From assembly GCF_013602415.1 (NCBI RefSeq), contig NZ_WPAG02000002.1:2297480-2361479 (forward strand): 64,000 nucleotides of DNA, in the 5' to 3' direction. The translations under genes and the position numbers were made by a program. This document shows positions 24,721 to 33,287 of the stretch, one piece after another. Each line of letters begins with the position of its first letter. Positions within the stretch are counted from its first letter, which is position 1. Below the pieces are notes generated by a model that ran no database searches, had not been told where the DNA came from, and saw only the letters and a program-made list of their open reading frames with translations. The DNA comes from Rhodococcus sp. B50 (lineage in GTDB: Bacteria; Actinomycetota; Actinomycetes; Mycobacteriales; Mycobacteriaceae).

Positions 24721-25676
24721 CGCGCATCCTGATCGCCCCCGACAGTTTCAAGGGCACCTACACCGCCGTCGAGGTCGCCGATGCGATCGCGGCCGGAGTG
24801 GAGAGTGCCGGGCACACTGCGATCCGGATGCCTGTCGCGGACGGCGGCGAGGGCACACTCGACGCGCTCGCCGAACCACTCGGTCTCACCCGGACGGACG
24901 TCGAGGCCGTGAACCCGTGGCACGCACCGTGCCGCGGGCTGCTGGGAATGTCGCCGGACGGGACGGCGGTCGTCGAACTCGCCACGGCGAGCGGCATCAC
25001 CACCCCGCACGACGGTCCGCGTGACGCCGTCACCGCCGACACCTACGGCACCGGCATGGTCATGGCGGACGCCGTCCGACGCGGGGCGCGGCACATCGTC
25101 GTCGCTGCCGGTGGATCGGCGACGACCGACGGTGGTGCGGGCGCGATCGCCGCGATCGACGAGCGGGGTGGGCTCGGCGACGCACGCGTGACCGTGCTCT
25201 CCGACGTCACGACCCGCTACACCGACGCTGCACGGATCTTCGGGCCGCAGAAGGGTGCCGATCCGGCCGCCGTCGCACTGCTCACGCGCCGCCTCGAGGA
25301 GACAGCGCTGACGCTCCCGCGCGATCCGCGGGAGGTGGACGGCACGGGTGCGGCCGGTGGCTTCTCCGGCGGCATGTGGTCGCGGTTCGGTGCCGAACTG
25401 CGCTCGGGCGCCGACTTCGTGCTCGACGCAGTGGGTTTCGACGACGCAGTGCGCACCGCCGATCTCGTGGTCGTCGGCGAAGGACGGCTCGACGGCCAGT
25501 CGCGGGCGGGCAAGATCGTCTCGGCGATCCTCGCACGCTGCGGCAAGGTGCCGGTAGTCGCGGTGGTCGGTTCCGTCGGCGACGATCTCGGCGACTATCG
25601 TGCCCGGTTCGAGGAGGTCGTCGTGGCGTCCGATGCCGCGGCGCTCACACGCGCGGGTCGCGCACTGCGCCCCTGA
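24717..25676 (+). CDS. Glycerate kinase (GlxK/GarK family), short form
   Basis: A 319-aa glycerate 2-kinase of the GarK/GlxK type, phosphorylating D-glycerate with ATP. Diagnostic stretches are LIAPDSFKGTYTAVEVADAI, VADGGEGTLDAL, GGSATTDGGAGA, FGPQKGAD and VGEGRLDGQS. The usual length is about 370-380 residues. The missing part is one block of some 45 residues between GGAGA and the DV of the central sheet, where family members carry the GVRFLD-type hairpin. GTG at 24717 overlaps the lyase stop by 4 nt. Whether the short form keeps activity is open; all phosphate- and glycerate-binding loops I can identify are present. Confidence 0.85.
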   Translation: MTRILIAPDSFKGTYTAVEVADAIAAGVESAGHTAIRMPVADGGEGTLDALAEPLGLTRTDVEAVNPWHAPCRGLLGMSPDGTAVVELATASGITTPHDGPRDAVTADTYGTGMVMADAVRRGARHIVVAAGGSATTDGGAGAIAAIDERGGLGDARVTVLSDVTTRYTDAARIFGPQKGADPAAVALLTRRLEETALTLPRDPREVDGTGAAGGFSGGMWSRFGAELRSGADFVLDAVGFDDAVRTADLVVVGEGRLDGQSRAGKIVSAILARCGKVPVVAVVGSVGDDLGDYRARFEEVVVASDAAALTRAGRALRP

Positions 25677-25704
25677 GCGGCACAGACGAGCGACCTGCGA
25701 ACGA

Positions 25705-26712
25705 TCACGGCGCAGTGGGTCGTGCGCTGCCGCACGGGTTTTCGGTGGCCGTCGTCTCCGGCGACGGCGTCGGGTCGACGTCCGGATCGGAGGCGCGGGC
25801 CGGCCATGAAGCCGGTCGTGCCACGGAACACGGGTCGGCGACGGGTGTGCGATCGGGCGACGGCACCGGCGACGGTGGTGGTGCGACCGCGGTCTGCAGT
25901 CCGGGGGCGGAGCGCTCCGCTTGCACACCGCTGCTCACCGCGACCGCCAGTCCCCCACCCAGCAGGGCGACGAGCGCGACGAGTGTGGCCAGCAGGACGG
26001 TGCCGCGACGACGATTCGTGGACGTGGCAACGACCGTCGGGGCACGCCGGGCCGCCGCGACCAGCGCCGCGCCGGTCGCGCGATGCCAGGGCACCCCGTG
26101 GGGCGTCACGAAGGGAACACCGAGAACGGTGGCGAGTTCCCGGGCCGGACGGGCGTCGCCAGGACGCAGATCGAGGAATACCACGGCGTGGGGCGAGGTT
26201 CCGGCGCGGGCGACCGCTTCGTCCATGGCCTCGGGCAGGGACTGCGTGTAGGGACCGAACTCGTCGCCGTCGGGGCTGACCGTGGACAGCACCGTGCCCG
26301 AGGGGACGTCGACCATCGACGCCGACTCGACGCCGTAGGTACGGGTGTGCAGGGCCAGGACGGGCAGCTCCGCCAACTCGGGCGCACCGGCGAGGAACGC
26401 CAACCGCGCATCGTCGAGCAGAACCGTGTCGACGTCGACGTCGAGCACGGCCCGGACGGCCTCGGTGACCGGTTCGGCATCCTCGTCGTTCTCGGGACCC
26501 ATCACCACCGCGGCGGCGGACAGGGTCAGCGACGCCGCGGACGCGCGTTCCGCCATCGCGGAGGCCGCAGCGGCGGCGGCCTCGGCCGGTGTGTCCCCGG
26601 GTGCACCGAAACCTCGCTGGGAGTCGAACGGACCGAGACTCGGCACGTCGGCGTCGACGAGGACCGCACACACTTCACCGTCGTCGACGGAGATGCCGAG
26701 CATCGGGCGCAT
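25705..26712 (-). CDS. DUF7159-like membrane-anchored protein
   Basis: A 335-aa protein resembling a group I know from mycobacteria as DUF7159. An N-terminal part (residues 1-230) begins with the phosphate-loop-like strand MLGISVDDGEVCAVLVD, suggesting an actin/hexokinase-like fold. One membrane helix follows (about 238-260). The last 70 residues are an extracytoplasmic Pro/Ser/Thr-rich tail with cysteines at about residues 300 and 327. There is no signal peptide, so the N-terminus stays inside. No function is known to me. ATG 26712 is the first good start. The gene converges with glycerate kinase across 28 nt without a clear hairpin. Confidence 0.65.
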   Translation of the reverse strand: MRPMLGISVDDGEVCAVLVDADVPSLGPFDSQRGFGAPGDTPAEAAAAAASAMAERASAASLTLSAAAVVMGPENDEDAEPVTEAVRAVLDVDVDTVLLDDARLAFLAGAPELAELPVLALHTRTYGVESASMVDVPSGTVLSTVSPDGDEFGPYTQSLPEAMDEAVARAGTSPHAVVFLDLRPGDARPARELATVLGVPFVTPHGVPWHRATGAALVAAARRAPTVVATSTNRRRGTVLLATLVALVALLGGGLAVAVSSGVQAERSAPGLQTAVAPPPSPVPSPDRTPVADPCSVARPASWPARASDPDVDPTPSPETTATENPCGSARPTAP

Positions 26713-26795
26713 CTGTTCGTCCCTCCACGGCTGCCAGCACGAATCACGACGAGCCGAGCGGCCGTCGCTCGGACGAGCCTAACCGACACCGGGGC

Positions 26796-27290
26796 CTACT
26801 TCCGGTAACAACCGACGGTGAGTCCGACGCTCGCGGCGACGTAACTTCCGAAGGTGATGTAGGAGCCGTCGGCCGCGAACATCCGGACGGCGAAGCCGGT
26901 GTCCGGGGGAAGTATGTGCCGGCCGTGGAAGCCGGCCCGCGCCGCCGTGTGCTCGAAGACCCTGGCGGCACGGTCGAGTTCGTCCACCGGCACCGGTCGC
27001 CCCGATCCGTGGATCGGAAGGTGCACCGTGACACCCGAGGCGCCGTCGGGCAGCGTGCATCCGGCGGTGGTACTCGCGTACTTCGGTTCGAATCGGACCC
27101 CGGGGAACTCGGCGGACAGCGCCGTGAGGACGTCGCGCTGCACAGCGGTGTAGAACTCGACCGCGCCCGCGCTGGTCGCGGCTACCGGCTCGGGCATCGC
27201 GACCGGCGTCACCGTGGTGGTGCACGCGGTCACGAGCGGTGCCAGCAGGGCGACGCACAGCCCGGCGCGGATTCTCGGCATGGCGGTCAC
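26796..27290 (-). CDS. Lipoprotein coupled to the DUF1023 hydrolase gene
   Basis: A 164-aa probable lipoprotein. After MTAMPRIR a hydrophobic stretch ends in the lipobox LVTAC with Cys23. The mature part is a small alpha/beta domain with two further cysteines (GCTLPD and VGCYRK) likely to form a disulfide. GTG at 27290 is preferred to the ATG at 27281 because GGAG stands 6 nt before it and its codon overlaps the hydrolase stop (GTGA), giving translational coupling. I recognise no family. The pairing suggests a surface partner, inhibitor or immunity protein of the hydrolase, which is inference. Confidence 0.72.
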   Translation of the reverse strand: MTAMPRIRAGLCVALLAPLVTACTTTVTPVAMPEPVAATSAGAVEFYTAVQRDVLTALSAEFPGVRFEPKYASTTAGCTLPDGASGVTVHLPIHGSGRPVPVDELDRAARVFEHTAARAGFHGRHILPPDTGFAVRMFAADGSYITFGSYVAASVGLTVGCYRK

Positions 27291-28876
27291 GGTGTACTCC
27301 GTTCTGCGGTGCCCGCGACGACACCGGCGATGTGGTGGGAACTCGACGTTCCAGGGGCGAGATACGAGCTGTGGCCGGTGATGCCCGCGAGCGGGGCACC
27401 GGCCGAGGTGATGCCGGGGCCCGCGGGAAGATGGGTGAGACCGTCGAGGAAGCTCGGGTCGCCACCGAAGGTGCCCACGTCGGCGACGATGTCGCAGTCG
27501 GCTTCGACGAGATAGGCCGATCCGGGTGGGATACGCAGGTCGCCCACGTCGCCGGTCCCGATTCCCGGAGCGCCGGCGAACACCGCCGCATCGGCCACAC
27601 CGGTGTCCTTCAGCGCCAGGCCGGAGACGACCGCTCCGTACGAGTGCCCGACCGTCGTGATGCGCGGGTCGTCGTTGCGCGACGCCGTGATGCCGTCGAG
27701 GAAGCCGGCGAGCCGAGGAGCGGCGATCCGGGCGGCGAGGTCGGAGGCGGGACTGCGTTCGGTGAATGCGAGACCCCAGCCCCATTGGGGAGCTTGGTAA
27801 TTCAACCAGGTGACGGCCGCGACCGCGGGTTCGCTGCCGGAGTCGTCGGTGAGGCGGAGCCGAGCGGAGTCGCGCAGGGCCGCGACCTGGGCGTCGTAAC
27901 CCTCCAGATTGCCCTGCACGGTCGAACCCGCGCCGGGGACGAAGACGGCCACGTGCTCGGCGGTGTCGACGTCCCCGACGGCGACGGCCGCCATCGCCTC
28001 ACGTCCGGACAGGTCGAGGGCGAGGAGTTGCCGGTCGCCGTGGGCGAGGGTCGCGTCGATCGCGTCGAGGGCCTCGAGCTTCCGCAGCGTCTGCTCCAAC
28101 CCCGCGTCTGCGTCGGTGAACAATCCCGTGACGCCGAGGCTCGCGACCGCAGTGCCGCCGAGGAACATCGCGTCGAGTTCGGCCTGCAACCGCGCCGCGA
28201 CCGATTCGAGTCGGCGGCGTTCGCCGTCGAGCAGAGCGCGATTGGCGAGATCGCGAGCCGCAGCCGGGATTCCGTCGAGCGCACCGATCCGCTCGGGATG
28301 CTCGGCGACCAGCGCGGTGCGTGCCGCCCCGTCGAGCCCGTTCCACCATCGCGCGACCTCGAGGGGGTCGGCGCCCGGATCCGGCAGGGCCGGCACCGGT
28401 CCGGATCGTGGGAACGCGGTATGGATGCCTTCACCGCCTCCGGGAGCGGTGTCCGCCGAGTCGGATCCGTCGCGCAACCGAGCGGCGGCCTCCCGGTCCA
28501 GAGCATCGGCGCGGACGAGCAGGGCGCGCACCGGCGCCGCGAGCAGTTCGTCGTCGTCGAGGACGCGACCCCGCGCCGCGGCCCGGGACCGCAGTTCGCC
28601 CAGTTCCGCGTGCAGTGCCCGCAGTCGCGGTACGACGAACCGCGCGCACCCGGCCGCCTGTCGATACGACTCGGCCTGCGCCGCGAGCTCCCTGCTGCGC
28701 GAGGACGATACGGACCACGCCCTGTCGTGCGCCGCACCCCGCCAGGTGCCTCCGAAGGACGCCCACCGCAGGACGTCGCCGGACACGGCGTCGACCGCGT
28801 CGGCGCACAGCGCGAGTTCGGCCGCCAATCGGTCGAGCGCATCCGGGTCCCAGCCCGCCAGATCGTCCACCCGCAC
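27287..28876 (-). CDS. DUF1023 alpha/beta hydrolase with WXG-like N-terminus
   Basis: A 529-aa protein. Residues 1-110 form two long helices around a W45-R-G47 turn (FGGTWRGAAHD), like WXG100/ESX-type proteins. A helical middle region follows, and a DUF1023 alpha/beta hydrolase domain (about 295-525) has the nucleophile elbow VGHSYGAV at Ser412, a FAGAPG strand end and a late histidine in ITGHSSYL. DUF1023 enzymes are probably lipases or esterases. The fold order suggests export by a type VII system, though no signal is certain. GTG 28876 follows AGGGGGTG. The lipoprotein gene overlaps its 3' end. Confidence 0.82.
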   Translation of the reverse strand: MRVDDLAGWDPDALDRLAAELALCADAVDAVSGDVLRWASFGGTWRGAAHDRAWSVSSSRSRELAAQAESYRQAAGCARFVVPRLRALHAELGELRSRAAARGRVLDDDELLAAPVRALLVRADALDREAAARLRDGSDSADTAPGGGEGIHTAFPRSGPVPALPDPGADPLEVARWWNGLDGAARTALVAEHPERIGALDGIPAAARDLANRALLDGERRRLESVAARLQAELDAMFLGGTAVASLGVTGLFTDADAGLEQTLRKLEALDAIDATLAHGDRQLLALDLSGREAMAAVAVGDVDTAEHVAVFVPGAGSTVQGNLEGYDAQVAALRDSARLRLTDDSGSEPAVAAVTWLNYQAPQWGWGLAFTERSPASDLAARIAAPRLAGFLDGITASRNDDPRITTVGHSYGAVVSGLALKDTGVADAAVFAGAPGIGTGDVGDLRIPPGSAYLVEADCDIVADVGTFGGDPSFLDGLTHLPAGPGITSAGAPLAGITGHSSYLAPGTSSSHHIAGVVAGTAERSTP

Positions 28877-28918
28877 ACCACCACCCCCTGCCGAGGAACC
28901 GTAGGGGGCGCCGACGAC

Positions 28919-28950
28919 GACCGGCCCGCGGAATGCTCCGCGGGCCGGTC
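28919..28950 (-). terminator. Terminator after the ABC-FtsX operon
   Basis: A perfect 14-bp inverted repeat (28919-28932 and 28937-28950) with loop ATGC lies about 75 nt beyond the permease stop on the minus strand and just before the DUF1023 gene. Confidence 0.78.
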
Positions 28951-28952
28951 AC

Positions 28953-28980
28953 TGTGGACAACTCCACTGCTTGTGGACAA
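28953..28980 (-). other. Two DnaA-box-like 9-mers
   Basis: TTGTCCACA, the DnaA-box form favoured in high-GC actinobacteria, occurs twice on the minus strand (28953-28961 and 28972-28980), 19 nt apart, within an 11-bp direct repeat GAGTTGTCCAC. No dnaA, dnaN or AT-rich unwinding element is nearby, so this is not oriC. It could be a DnaA-titrating or DnaA-regulated site. Confidence 0.5.
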
Positions 28981-29004
28981 CTCGTGTCCGCAAGGCACTT
29001 CTCG

Positions 29005-29038
29005 TGTCTACATGTCGCTGCTGTCTACATATCGCTGA
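29005..29038 (+). repeat. 17-bp tandem duplication at the permease stop codon
   Basis: TGTCTACATGTCGCTGC (29005-29021) is followed directly by TGTCTACATATCGCTGA (29022-29038), with two differences. The second copy holds the stop codon and last codons of the FtsX permease. The first is its out-of-frame echo, probably from replication slippage. Confidence 0.75.
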
Positions 29039-31544
29039 TCGCGTCGAGTGGCGGGGTCTTCGCCGCCCGCTGCCCGGGCCACAGCGCCGCGAGCACACCG
29101 ATGATGCCGGACGCGACGAGCATGCCCACGACCTGCGACCACGGCACCGAGATGATGTCGAGCCCCTGATCGGCGAGCGTGCGCACGAAGGCCCAGCCGA
29201 ACGCGAGACCGAGCACGACACCCACGACCGCACCGAACACCGCGATGAGCAGCGACTCGAGATAGATCGTGCGGCGCACCTGGGCGCGTTGCATGCCGAC
29301 TGCGCGGAGCATGCCGATCTCCCGCCGTCGCTCCACCACCGACAGCGCCAAGGTGTTGACGATGCCGAGGATCGCGATCACCACGGCGAGGGCGAGCAGG
29401 CCGTAGAGGATCGCGAGAAGCGTGTCGATCTGCTGTGCCTGCTGCCCCTTGAACTGTTCGCGGTCGAGGACCTGCACGATCACGTAGTCCTTGACGGAGT
29501 CCTCGATCGCCGTGCGCACCTGCTCCGACTCGTCGACGGTGTTCATGAGAACCACGAGCGCCGAGCGGTTGGTCGGCGGCGTGAACTGCTCGAACAGTTG
29601 CTGCGAGATCACCCACGGACCGATGAGCTGGTTGTCGGTGAAAATGCCGGCGACGGTGGTGTCGACGGTGTCGCCGTCACGGCTGGTGAGCGGGACGACG
29701 GACCCCACCTGCCAGCCACGATCGCTCGCCGCGGTCCGGGACACCAGGATCTCGTTGCCGGTCACGTCGACGGTGCCCGCGGTGATCTGCAGGTCGAGGA
29801 CGTCTTCGAGCGGCCCACCTGCGGCGGCGCCGAACTCGAAATCCTGGTCGATCTTCGCCTGGACTCCGTAGACGGGCACGACCTCCTCGACGCCGTCGAC
29901 GGTGCGTACGGCATCCGCGGCGGGCGTCGGAACGCCGAACATCTGAGGTCCGGTGAGCATGAAGTCCGCCTCGACGCCGTTGTCGACGAGCGAGTCGACA
30001 CTCGCCTTCGCCGACGAACCGAACACGCCGATGACGGAAACGAGCATCAGGCCCAGGGTGAGGGCGAAGGCCGTCGCGGCGGTGCGCCGGGGGTTGCGGG
30101 TCGCATTGGTGCGCGCGAGCCGGCCGATCGATCCGAAGGGTCGGGCGAAGACGGCACCGAGCGCGTTCACGACGGGCCGGGACAGCGCCGGCGCCGCGAA
30201 CAGGACCGACAGGATCAGCAGGAAGGCGCCGATGCCGACGGTCGCGGCCGCGCCACCGCCGACCTGCTGGGCGCCCACCACGACCAGAGCCGCACCAACG
30301 ATTGCGCAGAGCACACCGATGATCGTGCGGAGTCGCAGCGATTCGACCGTCGCCGTGGATTCCTCCCGCATCGCGGCCACGGGCGGAACGTGGGTGGCGC
30401 GCCGGGCCGGGGCGTATGCACTGATCATGGTCACGACCACGCCGACGAGCAGCGCGACGATCACGGTGCGCGGGGACAGCTGCAGCGGGCCGGACGGCAG
30501 TCCGAGATCCGCGGCGTTCAGTGCCGCGCGCAGGCCGTAGGCGAGGGCGACACCAGCGGCGATGCCGATGACGCTGCCGATCAGGCCGACGACGAAGGCT
30601 TCGAGGGTGACGGACCGGCCGACCTGCTTGCGGCTCGCGCCGATCGCGCGGAGCAAGGCGAGTTCGCGCAGTCGCTGGGCGACGATCATCGAGAAGGTGT
30701 TGTAGATGATGAACGTGCCGACGAGCAGTGCGATCGCGCCGAACGCGAGCAGGAAGTAGTTGAGGAAGTTCAGTGCCTCGGAGACCTGCGACTTGGTCTC
30801 CTCGGTGACTTCGGCACCGGTCTGGACCTTCAGATCGGGCAGCGCCGCCGCAACCTCGTCGCGCAATTGGTCGGGTGAGAGCGACCCGTCGCCCGCGACG
30901 TCGAAGAAGCCCACGTGCCGGCCGTCGGTGAACAGCTGGGACGCCTGCTGCTCGGTGAACAACGCACCGAGATAACCACCCGTATCGGTGTCGAGCTGGT
31001 AGATGCCGCTGATGGTCACCGGCACCATCCCCTGGGAGATGGTGAGCACCGTCGTGCTGTCACCGACCGAGAGATCGCCGCGTTCCGCCGCGCTCTCGTT
31101 GAGCGCGATCTGCCCGTTCTCCGCGGGCGGTGCACCGGCGACGAAGACCTCCGGTTCGCCGACGAGACGGTCGGGCGGGATGTAGGCGTAGCCCTCGGCG
31201 GGCGCACCTCCGGTCTGGATCGCGGCGCCCTCGGAGTCGAGGACGATGATGCCGCCACCGATCGACGGGGAGACCCGATCGACGCCGGGGAGCGCGGCGA
31301 CCTCGTCGACGGCCTCGATCGGGACGCCGCTGGTGCCGTATTCCTCCGTGCTGACCCGAACGTCGACGCCCTGGGCGACGTCGCCGAAAATGTTGTCGAA
31401 GGTGCGCTGCAGCGTGTCGGTGAAGACGAACGAGCCGGTGATGAAGGCCGTGCCGAGCACCACGGAGAGCACGGTCAGAGCGAGCCGCACCTTGTGGGCG
31501 GCGAGGTTGCGCAGGGCAACTCTGCGGATGGGATTCCCACTCAT
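29025..31544 (-). CDS. FtsX-type ABC transporter permease (MacB-like)
   Basis: An 839-aa permease with two FtsX units. It runs: helix 1 (about residues 20-40) and a large extracytoplasmic domain, three helices (about 265-385), a central pair of helices and a second exported domain, and three C-terminal helices. The motif ALLRAIGASRKQVGRSV and its second-half twin GMLRAVGMQRAQVRRTI are the coupling-helix regions typical of this family. Such systems export lipoproteins or peptides, or control wall hydrolases, by mechanotransmission. ATG 31544 has AGGAG 8 nt upstream, and the ATPase gene ends 11 nt before it. Terminator at 28919. Confidence 0.92.
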   Translation of the reverse strand: MSGNPIRRVALRNLAAHKVRLALTVLSVVLGTAFITGSFVFTDTLQRTFDNIFGDVAQGVDVRVSTEEYGTSGVPIEAVDEVAALPGVDRVSPSIGGGIIVLDSEGAAIQTGGAPAEGYAYIPPDRLVGEPEVFVAGAPPAENGQIALNESAAERGDLSVGDSTTVLTISQGMVPVTISGIYQLDTDTGGYLGALFTEQQASQLFTDGRHVGFFDVAGDGSLSPDQLRDEVAAALPDLKVQTGAEVTEETKSQVSEALNFLNYFLLAFGAIALLVGTFIIYNTFSMIVAQRLRELALLRAIGASRKQVGRSVTLEAFVVGLIGSVIGIAAGVALAYGLRAALNAADLGLPSGPLQLSPRTVIVALLVGVVVTMISAYAPARRATHVPPVAAMREESTATVESLRLRTIIGVLCAIVGAALVVVGAQQVGGGAAATVGIGAFLLILSVLFAAPALSRPVVNALGAVFARPFGSIGRLARTNATRNPRRTAATAFALTLGLMLVSVIGVFGSSAKASVDSLVDNGVEADFMLTGPQMFGVPTPAADAVRTVDGVEEVVPVYGVQAKIDQDFEFGAAAGGPLEDVLDLQITAGTVDVTGNEILVSRTAASDRGWQVGSVVPLTSRDGDTVDTTVAGIFTDNQLIGPWVISQQLFEQFTPPTNRSALVVLMNTVDESEQVRTAIEDSVKDYVIVQVLDREQFKGQQAQQIDTLLAILYGLLALAVVIAILGIVNTLALSVVERRREIGMLRAVGMQRAQVRRTIYLESLLIAVFGAVVGVVLGLAFGWAFVRTLADQGLDIISVPWSQVVGMLVASGIIGVLAALWPGQRAAKTPPLDAISDM

Positions 31545-31555
31545 CGCGGTATCTC

Positions 31556-32317
31556 CTATTCCGCCACGGGTGCCGCGGAGGCGGGATCGAACTGCTTCAT
31601 CCGGTCGAGCACACGTTCGGCCGTGGGTTCGCGCATCTCGTCGACGATGCGTCCGTCGCCGAGGAACACCACGCGGTCGGCGTAGCCGGCCGCACGCGGG
31701 TCGTGGGTGACGATCACGACGGTCTGGTCGAACTCGTCGACGGCGGCCCGGAGGATGGAGAGCACCTCGCCGGACGAGCGGGAGTCGAGATTGCCGGTCG
31801 GCTCGTCGCCGAAGATGATCTCGGGCCGGCCGGCGAGGGCACGCGCACACGCGACGCGCTGCTGCTGACCACCGGACAGCTCCCCGGGGCGGTGTCCGAG
31901 GCGGTCGGTGAGACCGAGACGGGTGACGACGGTGTCGAGCCATTCCTGATCGACCTTGCGGCCCGCGATGTCCACCGGCAGGGTGATGTTCTCGAGCGCG
32001 GTGAGGGTGGGAACGAGGTTGAAGGCCTGGAAGACGAACCCGATGCGGTCGCGCCGCAACTGGGTCATCCCCTTGTCGGACAGGGTCGTCAGATCGGTGT
32101 CGCCGATGAAGACCGCTCCGGAGGTGGCGCTGTCGAGACCTGCGAGGCAGTGCATGAGGGTCGACTTGCCCGATCCGGAGGGACCCATGATCGCGGTGAA
32201 CTCACCGGCGGCGAAGTCGGCGGTCACGCCGTCGAGGGCGTGTACCGAGGTTTCTCCGCTGCCGTAGATCTTCTTCAGGTCCTGGGCGCGGGCTGCTGGG
32301 GCCGAGTGCAGTGGCAT
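31556..32317 (-). CDS. ABC transporter ATP-binding protein (LolD/MacB type)
   Basis: A 253-aa ATPase with Walker A GPSGSGKST, Q-loop FVFQAFNLVPTLTALENI (the AFNL form typical of FtsX-partner ATPases), signature LSGGQQQRVACARAL, Walker B IIFGDEPTGNLDS and the switch histidine in IVTHDPRAA. It energises the permease coded 11 nt downstream. ATG at 32317 is preceded by a weak GGAAG. The 92-nt gap upstream separates it from the SDR gene on the same strand. Confidence 0.93.
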   Translation of the reverse strand: MPLHSAPAARAQDLKKIYGSGETSVHALDGVTADFAAGEFTAIMGPSGSGKSTLMHCLAGLDSATSGAVFIGDTDLTTLSDKGMTQLRRDRIGFVFQAFNLVPTLTALENITLPVDIAGRKVDQEWLDTVVTRLGLTDRLGHRPGELSGGQQQRVACARALAGRPEIIFGDEPTGNLDSRSSGEVLSILRAAVDEFDQTVVIVTHDPRAAGYADRVVFLGDGRIVDEMREPTAERVLDRMKQFDPASAAPVAE

Positions 32318-32409
32318 GCACCCATCTTCCCGGTGCCGGGACTTCGGCACCATCGGGGAGGACCCCGATCTTCGATTCGGGGATACGGGCGTATGCCGGG
32401 GCGAGTGCC

Positions 32410-33171
32410 TCAGGCCCAGCGTGCCTGGCCTCCGTCCAACGGGATCGTCGCGCCGGTGAGGTAGCGTGCGTCGTCGCTCACAATCCACACCACGGCGCGG
32501 CCGATGTCCTGTTCGGGGTCGCCGATGCGGCGGAGCGGGATGGAGTTCACGAACTCGGCGGCCTCGTCCGGATTCGTCTCGGTCCACCATTTCAGGCCCG
32601 GCGACAGGGCGTGCGGGGCGACGGCGTTGACGCGGATGCCGTCGACGCCCCATTCGGAGGCCGCAGTGCGGGTCAACGATCGCAGTGCTTCCTTGGTCGA
32701 GGCGTAGCCGCCGTAACCGCTCGCGTCCCAGCGCACCGCGGCGGAGGTGACCATGTTGACGATCGAACCGCCGCCGCGTTCCTTCATGATCGGATGGACG
32801 AGTTGCATGGCGTGCAGCGCGGCGAGCGGACCGGTCCGGTACGCCTTGTCCAGCACGGCCGGCTTCAGGTCGAGCAGCGGCCCGAGCGGGTTGAAGCTCG
32901 CGTTGTTGACGAGGATGTCGATGCCACCGAGCAGGTCGACCGTCCGGTCCACCGCCACGGTGATCTCGTCCGGATCGGCGATGTCGCACACGACCGGCAC
33001 CGCAGTGCCCCCGAGAGCGCGGATCTGCTCGACAGTGTCCACCAGTTTCGCTTCGGTCCGGCCGGTGACCGCGATCGCCGCGCCTTCGCGGGCCAGCGCG
33101 AACGCCACTCCCTGACCGATCCCCTGCCCCGCCCCGGTGATCAGCGCGACCTTGCCGTCGAGTGTGCCCAT
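32410..33171 (-). CDS. Short-chain dehydrogenase/reductase
   Basis: A 253-aa classical SDR. It has the TGAGQGIGQG cofactor loop (about residues 12-21), an Arg of TGRTEAK that favours NADP(H), the structural NNAS, and the catalytic Ser of MVTSAAV with Tyr and Lys in YGGYASTKEAL. The C-terminal YLTGATIPLDGGQARW is standard for FabG-like oxidoreductases. Substrate unknown. ATG at 33171 is the first start before the beta-strand. The gene is divergent from the broken deoxyribonuclease IV gene across 116 nt. Confidence 0.88.
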   Translation of the reverse strand: MGTLDGKVALITGAGQGIGQGVAFALAREGAAIAVTGRTEAKLVDTVEQIRALGGTAVPVVCDIADPDEITVAVDRTVDLLGGIDILVNNASFNPLGPLLDLKPAVLDKAYRTGPLAALHAMQLVHPIMKERGGGSIVNMVTSAAVRWDASGYGGYASTKEALRSLTRTAASEWGVDGIRVNAVAPHALSPGLKWWTETNPDEAAEFVNSIPLRRIGDPEQDIGRAVVWIVSDDARYLTGATIPLDGGQARWA

Positions 33172-33287
33172 GCGTCGTCTGTTTCCCGTCGTTCGTCGTG
33201 TCGTCGAATGCAACGAGTCGACCAGATTCCGGGTAGGTCCGGGTGTTGTGGTCCCGGTCGCCGGGACATCCCCCTACCCTGTGGGGC

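Noticed and set aside
28877..29024. Possible replication origin because of the DnaA-box pair.
   Set aside because: Only two boxes, no AT-rich unwinding region, and no dnaA, dnaN, recF, gyrB or rpmH gene nearby.
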